Source of the DNA: Adiantum capillus-veneris
Lineage: Eukaryota; Streptophyta; Polypodiopsida; Polypodiales; Pteridaceae
Length of the DNA stretch: 64,000 nt
Reading direction: 5' to 3'
Assembly: GCA_014529385.2 (NCBI GenBank)
Contig: CM043954.1
Coordinates: 90,981,747-91,045,746 of the forward strand
Shown: positions 12,740-22,639 of the stretch, piece by piece
How positions within the stretch are numbered: position 1 is the stretch's first letter
Layout: each line of letters opens with the position of its first letter
Made by a program: the position numbers and the translations under genes
The notes under the pieces: generated by a model
Database searches by the model: none
Seen by the model: only the letters and a program-made list of their open reading frames with translations
What the model was told of the DNA's origin: nothing

Positions 12740-13000
12740 TGAACGTAATCATGATCGGGTGATTACGTAAATAACTATAGTATTTACACAAAAAAATCAC
12801 GTGATCATGTTAATTGTTAACGTGACTTTGATTTTGAGTTGCAAAAACCTATAGAGCCGGTTAGCCCTCTGGGTTTTTTCATTTTCCCTGCGGGGCCCGC
12901 CGGGCCTTTTTATTTTCCTAGCGGGCTTGCCGGGTATATGCAGTAGCCCAGCGGGCCCACCGCGAAAATGAAAAAGCCCGGCGGGCGTAATTATATATAG
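12740..13000. repeat. Left terminal region of hAT copy 1
   Basis: It holds several TGATCA/ACGT palindromes (ATCACGTGATCATG, TGATTACGT, GTTAACGTGA). A GC-rich zone follows at about 12,860-12,990, built from blocks such as GGGGCCCGCCGGGC and AGCGGGCTTGCCGGG. It matches 43,350-43,600 in order. The right end at 20,530-20,795 has the same classes of block in reverse order. These are the expected place for transposase binding, which is inference. Confidence 0.65.
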
Positions 13001-13947
13001 TAAATAGTGTGCTAACCCCGATCTTTTAGCTAGGGAAATCCTTGGGGAGTGTATCCGAGTGCCGGGTATTGTCATCTCCTTGTGAATTGACCTAAGGTTA
13101 TAGAGTCACAGGTCCTTTTTTTGGGCCGAACGTGATTCTTAATTCGGTAACCACTTCTAAAAAATTTTAATTCGTTTACCGACATAAAGGTATGAAACCA
13201 AAACAACTGAAAACTTGGAGAATCATGCTCATTGCAAAGAAGCCATTGGTCCAAATGAGGGCTGTAATTGGTTTTAGAAGATGAGCATATGTAAATGACG
13301 AGTCGATAGTCAAGGGTCGGATGTCCTCTACTAGTGTAGCGGGCATACAAAGATTCTTGAAGTCTTGCATTTAAGTTGATTTACAATATAAGAGCTATAA
13401 TCCTTGGTTGGGTAAAATAGCTTTTATATATTGAATTGGTTGCATGGGTGGGCTACAATCCTTCACTGGGTACAAGTAGTCCCCAATTGGGTGATTATAT
13501 TGAAGATTTACTTGCGTTCGTTCATGCATTGGTTTATACAAAGAGTGCATTATGTATTACGATATATTATTAGTGCATGAAATGACCAATCATATATTTT
13601 ATTGCTTTCGTTTGTTTTTTTGTAGCAAGTGAAATTAGATGTGTCTTATTGTTTGCAAATCAAAGTGGACATATAAATAATCATTATAATAATAATTGCA
13701 TAGAGAGATTCATAGCATTGTTATGGTTATTACGCCATGTATAGACTACATTGCAATGTGTATGGTTGCTCACAATATAGGTGATCGATATGTGGATTGA
13801 CTAGCGTGCATTGAAAATCTCATATTGTGCATCATGGTTACTTTCATATTGAATGGTTTTTAAATTATAATATATATTGAAAATAAAAAAAAATGTTTTC
13901 AGAACTGAATATCTTGTTCTTTTCTCTTCAGTTTTAATTTAAAAGCA

Positions 13948-16139
13948 ATGGAGCAAAATGTGGGCACAAGTGGTACGAAGAAGACAAAGAATAAAAAGCT
14001 CCTGGCAAAGAGTGGGATTATGCTCACAACATATGCGGCCGATATATGGAGTGGCAATGTAAATTTTGTCACACAAAATCTGGCGGTTCACCATGTATTA
14101 GGGATCATTTTCTGGGTAGCACTAAAAATAGTTGTAAAAAATGTGCAGGCACCTGCAGTTGCAAAGCGTTTGAGAGAAGAGCTCGCGAAAAAGGGTGGCA
14201 AGAGACGACAGATATATAGCTCTGTGCCTTCGAATCAAGAGTTCCCAGAGCCAAATATTAACTCCACAGATCCTGTAGTGACGCCAACTAACCTTGGAGA
14301 ACAACTTGCGTAAGGAGAGGAAATTCCATGCAGTGTTCCTTTTAAATGTCACAACAATGAAGGTGGACTTTGTCAAATGTGTTAAAAATCATTACATCAA
14401 AGATTTTGAGTGCAGTCTCTAGAAGAAGCACAAACAACACTCGCCAAATCAATATTCTTTACTCGAAGTGCTTTGGTCATGGTAGATAGTAATCATTGGA
14501 AGGCTGCTTGGAAGAAAATCGGTGAGTTTGGTCCAGGATTGTCAGCTCCTACTTATCACATGATAAGAAATGTTTTCTTGGACAAATGTTACATCGAAGT
14601 CAAAGAGCATATTGGAAAAATAATACTTGGAAATATTTCGCTTTCAGGATGTACGATTGTGAGTGATGGCTGGTCAAATGTTCACAAAAGACCGCTGATC
14701 AATGTAATGCTGGTTTGTCCAAGGGGAGAAACGTTTATAAAGACGATTGATAGTTCCGGTGCAATTAAAAGTGGCAAATACATTTTGAGGTCTTGATTAA
14801 TGTAATTAAATAAATTGGTGCTGAACATGTCGTTCAAGTTGTGATGGACAATGCAAAGAATTATAAAAACGCCACTAAATTAATAAAGAAGTGCTTTCCA
14901 CACATTTCTTCCAATGGTTGTAATACGCACAGCTTGAACTTGGTGCTAAAAGATTGGTACACTAGCGAAGAAACCACATGGTTCACCAAAATAATTGATA
15001 CAGCACGTCAGGTTATGAAATTTATCTTGAAACGACAAAGAGTGCTCGATTTGTATAGGATGTGTATGTCAGTGATGCTAAAACTTGTTGCTGAAACTCA
15101 GTTTTGCACACACTTTTATACTTTGGAATCACTTCTCCGTAATAAATGTGCTGTGATTGACACATTCAATTGCGTGGCCTTTGATGATTGGGAGCTTGAG
15201 CAGAAAGAAATAGAGAAAGATAAAATTACATGTCTACATGGCAATGTAAACAAGGTTGCTTGGTGGAGGAGTGTAATGGATGCATACCGTGTAATGATGC
15301 CCGTTATGTTCGCGATCCACAATATTGATCAAAGGGCACCAAACTTGGGCAAAGTGTGGATGACATGGTGGTCGAACCAATAGAGTCTTGAAAATCCTGA
15401 AGAGCTGAAAGAGTCTGTGGTAGAGAAGGAGTGGCGATTATCATTCTCTGGCAAATAGCGGAAAAGTTTGGCTAAGTATTTTCATGCAAGGTAAAAGAGC
15501 GCTCATAGTCCACTCCATAGCGTGGCTTACATGCTCGATCCAGAGTATTGGAATCTGATGTCCAATACAAAGGTGGTAGGCGATTTCTATCACGTGGTCA
15601 ACACGTTCTACTCCAACGTTCAGGACTGAATTGATTGCATCAAAGAAATCAGTGCATTTAGATTAAAAGAAGGCCCTTTTGCTAATGATTTTGTACAGGT
15701 AATGGCAAAAGAGAAACCTGTATGGAAGTGGTGGATGATGAATGGTGGAGATCATTACTCTACCTTACGTCCTATTGCAATGAAAGTACTCACACAATGT
15801 GCAGCAAATTCAAGTTCAGAGAGAAAGTGGAGTATGTACAAGTATGTTCACAGCACTATGCGCGATAGACTATTAGCAAACAAAGCAGAGAAATTAGTGT
15901 ATATGTATTGCAACGAAAAGATACTGAATCACATCGAAAGTGCTGGCTACGAGGAGGAAATGCCAACCTGGTTGTATGATTGTCAAAACGAAGATGAAGA
16001 AGATTTCAATGTTGGTGTATCTCAATGCACTGTAGACAAAATAGAAGAGAATTTGATAATAGATGTGGAGGTTGAATTACAAGGAGAACCACAACACTCA
16101 GACTTAGAACCAGATAACAACTCAACTGATTCAATATAG
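13948..16139 (+). pseudogene. hAT-family transposase, decayed (copy 1)
   Basis: Starts at ATG 13948 (MEQNVGTSG). Three domains are visible in order. The first is a BED-type zinc finger, whose ligands are now read in a shifted frame (13,990-14,160). The second is a DUF659-type core with SDGWS near 14,665 and VVMDNAKNY near 14,847, supplying two acidic catalytic residues. The third is a hAT dimerisation region with SSSERKWSMYKYVHS near 15,819, supplying the catalytic Glu. Breaks: an early frameshift, a stop at about 14,796, a TAG at about 15,382 where copy 2 has Gln, and more stops to about 15,630. An intact protein would cut and paste the element. It reads away from the left end, toward the two minus-strand cargo genes. 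Confidence 0.88.
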
Positions 16140-16271
16140 CTTGAGAGTAGAATGAGTAAATGTCAAAAACCATTGTAAAAGACCTTGTATTCAAATGTGT
16201 TTTGAGTAATTACAATGCTTCACATTCTTGATAGTACATAGTTTGTCGTGATATTACATAGTTTGTCGATC

Positions 16272-17043
16272 TCAATTGTGTTGCCCTGAAGCAGCATCTT
16301 GCTCATCAAACAGATTTCTAATTGTGCTAGGGGTATCTGGGCATGCTTTCTTGAATTAATATTTGTTTTCCATGCCAAACATAATATATATTCCTTGTGG
16401 AATATCTTGTGAACAGATTGTGCATCGACTACTGTTTTGCATCAAATGAATAAGACAAACTAAATGATAATAGTGAACACATGTCAATGTATAGTACCCA
16501 CTCCATCCATCAAAATTCTTGTAACAAACTGGACATTGGGAAGATGAGGATGCATCTCAAGTAGACGAGGGGACCAACTCCGGATGTAAGACAAGGTGAC
16601 TGATGTGTGTCCCTTGTACAGGTGTTGGATTCACTCGCTGTGTCAGGTTTTGAATATCCTGACTTAAGCGGTGAACATATAACATTTTTGCAAAATATAG
16701 CGCACAATCTGCATTGTGCAGGGGATGTCCATAAACCTCCAAATAAATCCTCTCAGCGTTAGATTTGATACCATCATGGTTGCACTTCGAAACCTTCCAC
16801 CTTCCTTTCTTGATCTTTGCGTCCTCACATGGCCATATTGTCTAGATCATGTCCTTTGTCACTTCTTTATTGATCTTTCCACTGCATATGAATTTGCCCA
16901 CTTTGAGAGTCAGCGAGGAGTATGCGTCACTTGTTGTGCCGACATGCCGTGTGCCAGAGACTTCATGCACGGAAATGCATTAACAACCGCTTGTGATCAT
17001 CAGGCAATGATTGGGTGCCAATATCTTGTTCTTGATCGGCCAT
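16272..17043 (-). pseudogene. RING-H2-like zinc finger gene in transposon (copy 1)
   Basis: Starts at ATG 17043 (MADQEQD) and ends at TGA 16272-16274, about 250 codons with at least one frameshift and several stops. Near 16,420-16,545 the cysteines and histidines are C-x2-C-x14-C-x-H-x2-H-x2-C-x10-C-x2-C (CPVCYKNF, CVHYYHLVC, CTIC), which fits RING-H2 spacing. RING-H2 proteins usually act as E3 ubiquitin ligases by recruiting an E2. An N-terminal region with KEVTKDMI and KGRWKV has no recognised domain. It is convergent with the transposase (133 bp apart) and lies downstream of the kinase on the same strand. A homologue occupies the same place in copy 2, so it appears to belong to the element. 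Confidence 0.72.
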
Positions 17044-17321
17044 TTTCTCTTAGAGCTGCAATCAACAGAGTGGAAAATATTCAATATCATTGGCAAATAT
17101 ATATTCTCACTCATTGGGACACTGCACGGAATCCATTAAATCAAACCACAACAAATGCGACTAATTGAACCACAAGGAAAATTTGAAATACTGACAGTTA
17201 AATGACAAATTTGAAATGACTAAAGATAATTGACTCAATTAGGTGAACCACTTCAAACCAAATAATACACTTCAATAAAAAAAAGAATACACTTGATAAG
17301 ACATGTATATCATAGAAATGT

Positions 17322-18844
17322 TTAAATCGGATAAAATGATGGTGCAAGTTCAACAAGTGGACGTTGGACAGAGTTAGGGTCTGTCTTTAAATGTTCTTTG
17401 AAAAATATCAACACGTCAGAAGCATTCCTTCTTTGGTCCCGCTCTTTTAACTTCATTCAACAATCTACTTTAATTCGAATAGCCCTCATAACATCTTCAT
17501 CCGGGTGTTGAAAAACTTCTTCTTGAAAATAAAATTTTCTGGCTGCACTCCAAAAATCTGCCAGCATGTCGAACAGGTAGCCCAATGCATAAATGTTGCT
17601 CGCTTTTGTGTATGCATGTGCCCACCGTGGATCGTATAGTTCGGGAGCAATCCCCGATCACTTATCCATCTCAACATTCCCTGCTCTTTGTGCATTCAAA
17701 ATTGCTTCGTCCGACTGTGCGCTTGGAGAAAGATAATTATTTGCCACACACTTAGCAGGTGTTCTCAGCATCATACCCCAATCAATGATACCGACGTGGG
17801 GTTTATTGACGCGAGTAAAATCCAACATTACGTTGTTGAACGAGTGCAGGTCACTGTGCACTATACCGGCCGAGTGGACAGCCGCAACGTCGTTGATTAA
17901 GGCATGACAAATTGTCGGAATCTGCTCGACCACTGCTTTGATCCGCACCGTGTCTATATTGCTTACAGGGTTGTTGCTACAGGCAATGACCTCCAGCCGT
18001 GTTGTAGCATGTGCATGTGTCTTCTGAATGATCCATGAGCGAACGGTAAGCGGCACATCATGTCTCCCACGGTACCCCCATTGTAGTATGGGAATATCGT
18101 GATCCAAGGAGCTTCTGTAGTAAACCCAATGCACCTTACAATGGAGGGGTGAAGTGTTTGCATTCCTTGCTCTGTCTGAAAGCTGTCAAATTTTGCCTCA
18201 CTCCCTCCCTTGTAACATTTTCCCACATATGTAATGTGGTCTGGAAAAAATGAGATGCCTTTGATAGTGTACAATGTGCACACACCGAAGGAGCCTGCTC
18301 CAATCCTCATACCTTCTACCAAGGCTTCGTGAGGGATGTTGACAAGATGAGCGCACTTTGCATTCAAAGCACTGCGCATGATTGTGACGGTGCCACTGGC
18401 ATTGGATCGACCTCCCAAAGCTACTTGCACATCTTGGGCCATCTTCAATCTCTTGGTTAAAGCTGCTTGGTCCTGTGCTTTCACACGCTTCATGTTTACC
18501 TTCTGTTCTTCCCACAATTTATCCCAGAGCTCTAATTTTGACATATCGCAAGCAGGTGGGATATCTTCCTTTAAGTCTCTGCAACATACTTTCATATTGC
18601 CCAACACTGTCCTAACCTTGTGGTGGGGGTCAAATTCTCGTATCCCAGCTGGACTCAAAAACTCGTATTGGCCTTCAAGTCGCCACCTGCGATCTGTGTT
18701 CACCCATATAGTGCTAGTGATGTCTTTGATGTAGACATCACTTTCACTAATCTGCTGTATGCAATCAGGTGCACATGATGAGATTGCCAAAATACATTCT
18801 TTACGAATGGCACGCATAATACATTTCTTTTGATCTAGCGTCAT
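17322..18844 (-). pseudogene. Protein kinase gene in transposon (copy 1)
   Basis: The ATG at 18844 (MTLDQKKC) is chosen because the few upstream codons lack an ATG. About 510 codons end at TAA 17322-17324. Residues 1-180 form an N-terminal region of unknown type. The kinase domain shows IGAGSFGVC (about 181-189), YVGKCY with the ATP-binding Lys, catalytic loop HSDLHSFNN (near nt 17,858), DWG for DFG (near 17,783), IAPELYD, and a SNIYALGYLF helix. Breaks: one frameshift near 18,040-18,070, a TGA before the APE region, and a TGA near the end where copy 2 keeps Trp. HSD lacks the usual Arg, so it would be a non-RD kinase. Transcribed toward the RING gene. The subfamily is unknown; TKL-like is a guess. 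Confidence 0.8.
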
Positions 18845-18859
18845 ACTTGCACTGGACAA

Positions 18860-19480
18860 TACAAAAACAACATATCAAATATAAATTCATGGTTGCGAAT
18901 GACACTACCACTCTCACACTATCTCAGGTAAACTCTCAACCACCACTTGAAGTCTTTAACAAATGTGCAAGGAAATATTGATAAAAATTGAATATAATCT
19001 TCACTTAAAATTACAATCTATTACACGTGTAAAAAGCAGTTCAAACAAGTGGTTTATAAGAACTTAATTCAGATCAAACAATACATGTTAACAGTCTTTG
19101 ATATTTCAACATATATTGAATTTTTAACTTATATTTTTCTCCGTGCGCACATACTAATTCAAACAAAGCACACACCGACTTAAAATCTTAAAAACATTTA
19201 AAACATTGGAAGTATACAAATTGGATTAGCAAATTGTGTTCACACACTTTTTTACATAGAATTTATGTAATGTAGCAATCAAAAAGCGATGATAATTGAT
19301 GCTCTTTAAAAAGATACAAAAGAATATTTAACATGTAAATTGTGTGCACTTAGATTTTTTGCAGAGAATTTATGTAAATGAAGCATTAAAAATAGCGATA
19401 ATGCTTGAGAGTCCTTTTAAAAGATTAAAAACGAATATTAAACATGCAATTTGTATACAAATATTTTTTTACATGTAATT
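18860..19480. other. AT-rich non-coding, inside hAT copy 1
   Basis: Upstream region of the kinase gene. No open frame is supported. Degenerate relatives of the 49-bp repeat (an ATTTATGTAAATGAAGCATT-like string) appear at about 19,250-19,440. It probably holds the kinase promoter, which I could not pick out. Confidence 0.45.
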
Positions 19481-19482
19481 TA

Positions 19483-19727
19483 TATAAATGGAACATTTAA
19501 AATAGCCATGATTGATAAATAAAGTATGCTATATAAATGAAACATTTAAAATAGCCATGATTGATAAATAAAGTATGCTATATAAATGAAACATTTAAAA
19601 TAGTGATGATTAATGAATAAAGTATTCTATATAAATGGAACGGTTAAAATAGCGATGATTGATGAATAAAGTATTCTATATAAATGGAACATCTAAAATA
19701 GCCATGATTGATGAATAAAGTATTCTT
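19483..19727. repeat. 49-bp tandem repeat, five copies
   Basis: Units start at 19483, 19532, 19581, 19630 and 19679, each with TATAAATG(G/A)AAC near its start, then AAAATAGC(C/G)ATGATT and AATAAAGTAT. The period is exactly 49 bp. It lies in the subterminal part of hAT copy 1, upstream of the kinase gene. Confidence 0.92.
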
Positions 19728-19821
19728 TTAAATTTGAATAGCTAGTATATAATTTCAAATGGACAGTTAAAAACAACAAAATCAAACAATTCATACATGT
19801 TGTATATGAAATACTCTTCAC

Positions 19822-20210
19822 AGCCGTGTTAGTGACCAAGTATTTCATGTACTTAATACGTAAAAAATTAACTGCACATGCACATACAAATTATATGACG
19901 TTCGTATGGCCGGGTTAATGACCTGAACGCCACATTTATGCAAAAACATATGCTTCTAACAAACGACACTCTATTAGCCGCGTTACTGACCAAGTACCGC
20001 CTAAATCTAAGGAAAAACAATGGCCTACATATGAACATCATATAGCCGTGTTACCGACCAATGCCCATATGTTTTTTGGGAAAGGAGAAGGGAAGTTGAC
20101 TTACCATAAGCATACTAGATTCGGCGTGTTACCGACGTAGTACCCAGACAATAAGCCAATACTTATCACAAGGACACCATCTTCCCCGTGTCACAGAGGT
20201 GATGCCCCCG
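19822..20210. repeat. Series of GCCGTGTTACCGACC-like motifs
   Basis: Six related motifs appear near 19823, 19907, 19975, 20043, 20123 and 20186. Examples are AGCCGTGTTAGTGACCAAGT, AGCCGCGTTACTGACCAAGT and CGGCGTGTTACCGACGTAGT. Spacing is 63-84 bp and intervening sequence differs. Evenly spaced, conserved short motifs in a subterminal region suggest protein-binding sites; binding is inference. Confidence 0.7.
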
Positions 20211-20455
20211 TGATAAGCACTGCTCCGTAGAATAGTTTACACACACACACACCCATTGTGTGGTAAGGTATCTTATTACTGCCGCACACTATGATAAAAG
20301 GCACGCTAGCACACAACGTGCACACACACACACAACACATACGCGGATCGTGTGGTCAGGTACTCTGCTGTTGCCATGCGCTGCGACGTAGAGCACGCTC
20401 CCACACAACCCCCTCTCTCCTCTCTCCTCTCGACGTACCTACAAAGGTGGTCACA

Positions 20456-20459
<4 letters not shown>

Positions 20460-20500
<41 letters not shown>
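20460..20500. repeat. (CT)n microsatellite
   Basis: A pure CT run of about 40 bp just inside the right terminal region of hAT copy 1. (CA)n stretches at about 20,237-20,252 and 20,320-20,336 are nearby. Confidence 0.95.
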
Positions 20501-20504
<4 letters not shown>

Positions 20505-20527
20505 GACGAAAGCAAGACGCTAATACA

Positions 20528-20795
20528 CCCAGCGGGCCCGATAGGGCCCGCGTATATATAATGCTAACAGCCCGCCGGGCCTTTCAGGATTCCCTGCGGG
20601 CCCGTAGAGTAAATAATAAAATTCGGCGGACCTGTCGGGAAAATTGAAAAGCCCGGCAGGAATTTTGTGGGTTTGCAAGTCACCACTAACCGGGTTCTAT
20701 GTGATCATGTTTACTGTGATCATGTAAATGTGTCAATAAGACCTTGTGATCACACAAAATTTGACGTAATTATGTAAATATTAAATCCGTGTAGA
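20528..20795. repeat. Right terminal region of hAT copy 1
   Basis: Read on the minus strand, it gives TGATCA-type motifs, then CCGGTTAG, then GC-rich blocks (CTGCCGGGC, CCCGACAGG, CTACGGGCCCGCAGGG). This is the same order of block types as the left end read on the plus strand. The identity is imperfect. The exact tip and target duplication were not resolved. Confidence 0.6.
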
Positions 20796-21877
20796 GAGCT
20801 CTCTTCTCCAAGAGTGACTAGTAGAGATGAGGTGATTTTGGACTACCTAAGATATGTATACTCGGACTTCCCAAACTACTTTTCCCCAGATTCCCTTGTT
20901 AGTCCTAATAAATCATGAAATCTACGTTAGACTCAAAAATTTCCTCAATCGGACTCCGTTAGCTCATTCTGCAAGAATTTGCAAAAACAGGCCCTGATGG
21001 CCTAATTTAGGCCTCTCGCTTTCGTTTGTTGTTTTGATTGAGATTTTTTGTGTTTGTCAGACTTGTCCTCTTGATCATCAACGTATTTTTTGTTTCTCCA
21101 TTTGAACTCATTTGCTATTTATTATATTAATTTTTGACTCGTTTATTGAAAAAAATCCATTGAAAAACACTATTTTATTACATTTTGGTGGATTTCTCCA
21201 TTTTTAAGCTCCAATATCAAGAAGAATTAATGAAAATAAACAAAAAAGGCTATTTTTTATTATAATTTTTGATAGTTTATACACTATTTACTCTCATCGA
21301 GGAGATTTTATCAGCTGAAATTCCCTTGTTGATGATTTGTAAGGGCATTACTAGGTAATTTTGCAAAAACCACACGTTAACATCCAACTTTTTCCTCCCT
21401 CTACAAACATTGCCATGAATTAATTAAGTTTCCTTCCACCCCTCCTAGATGGAGTACTCTGGGATGATAGTGTGAATGGGTTGAACAATCGTGTTTATGC
21501 ATAATTGTGGTTGGCTCTACCATGCTTTGAAGGTCAATCCAGTTCAAATCAGTATGGGGTGCAAGAGTTGGGTCTTGAGTAGTTAACTCAGGGGTTCCCT
21601 GGTCGAGGTTTCTTATTGATGTTTTCTAAATAGCAGATTTTGTAATTTATGTGCTCTTTGCCTGATTGTACCATCTGGATGCTTTGGCACACTAATTTCC
21701 AGAGCTGTAGGTAACAATGATGACGGTTGCTGAGATTTAACTCTCCATTGGTATTTTGGTTTTTGGTTAATGAAATTTTGTGGTGGAGTTTTTTGAGATT
21801 TAACTTTCCATTAATTCATCGGCTTTACAGTTTGTGGAGAAGATAAATGCTCCTTTGGTTTTCAAACCCACCTAGTG
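20796..21877. other. No recognised gene
   Basis: Non-coding sequence between hAT copy 1 and a Ty3/gypsy relic. No motif or long open frame is visible. Confidence 0.45.
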
Positions 21878-22561
21878 CTAGTTTCTCTTTTGAAAGATTT
21901 TTTTATCTGAGTTCTTAGGGCACCCAAATTTGAGACGGATTGTCCTTGATTTGTGCTTTTGGTACCCAAATATGTCTGACTCCTTGCATGTTGCTTGTAG
22001 GATTTGCTTGTCTAGAGGTTGACATAGATTGATTATTCCCTGGTTTCTTTTGTGGGCAACCTCTTTTCCATTCCTCTTTGCTTGGTGCAATTGGAACTAA
22101 GAGTTTTCCATCTTTAAGTGATAACTTGATTTGATTGGTGTCCCACTCTGGTACTGCCTTGTATGTCCGCATCCATGAGATTCCAAGAATCATCGTCTCA
22201 TTCATATGTCATTTGGAATGCATATAAATTGATGAGGGCATGAAAATCCATTTACTATCACATTCAAGTTGACCACTCCCAATGGCGGCATTGGGTTTTT
22301 GTTGCATCCTTTAATAGTAGATATTCCCAATGCTAAAGACTGATTCGTAGCTTTCTTGTAAGTGGAATAATTGACAACATTCATTGGAGCTCCGGTATCT
22401 ACTAATGCATTTGTGCTATGATTTTTCAATTCTATTGTGATGTGAAGGTCAATTCCATCCAACCATTCATCATCCGTTGATACTACATCATCTTGTGATT
22501 CCCATAGTCTCTTATCTGGTTCCAATGTGTTGATGGGAATAGGTGTTTGTTGATCTCTCAA
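21878..22561 (-). pseudogene. Retropepsin-like protease relic
   Basis: The minus-strand frame 22202-22561 contains ALVDTGAPMNVVN, the active-site D-T-G-A motif of retroviral-type aspartic proteases. It continues after a frame change (21915-22205) with MILGISWMRTYKAVPEWD, the ILG motif and following strand typical of these proteases. A basic tail with two IWVPK motifs (HIWVPKAQ and QIWVPKNS) follows. Such proteases cleave gag-pol polyproteins. It lies downstream of the integrase on the same strand, although in Ty3/gypsy elements protease normally precedes reverse transcriptase. It therefore probably belongs to a different or rearranged element. The IWVPK tail links it to the 26.5-27.2 kb region. 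Confidence 0.75.
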
Positions 22562-22639
22562 AACAGCTTTGCTCTTGAGTACTCAAAGTCCAGCTTCCTC
22601 TTGAGCTTCGTCAACAACCTACTGTCATTTAATCTTTCT

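Larger units (their letters stand above)
12740..20795 (+). mobile_element. hAT-type transposon with RING and kinase genes, copy 1
   Basis: An element of about 8 kb. Its left end is supported by homology to 43,350 onward, both copies sharing an ACGT(A/G)ATCATGATCG start. Its right end is supported by a reversed relative of the left end near 20,530-20,795 (GG-TTAG, GC-rich CCCGNCGGG blocks, then TGATCA-type motifs). Inside are a plus-strand transposase (13948-16139), a minus-strand RING-H2-like gene (16272-17043), a minus-strand protein kinase (17322-18844), a 49-bp tandem array and a series of GCCGTGTTACCGACC-like repeats. I could not fix the exact tips or the target duplication. All three genes carry disabling changes, so this copy is dead, but the same gene order recurs in copy 2. 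Confidence 0.75.

Noticed and set aside
14841..15383. Treating the transposase blocks as separate genes
   Set aside because: The blocks fall in the normal order of one hAT transposase, and copy 2 joins positions that are stops in copy 1.
16716..17168. Plus-strand open frame of 150 codons
   Set aside because: It is antisense to the RING-like gene, whose motif and start codon are conserved in copy 2. No family signature is seen on the plus strand.
19483..20210. Possible CRISPR-like array (regular repeats with unique spacers)
   Set aside because: The setting is eukaryotic. The 49-bp units are tandem without spacers, and the other motif is short and variable. There are no cas genes.
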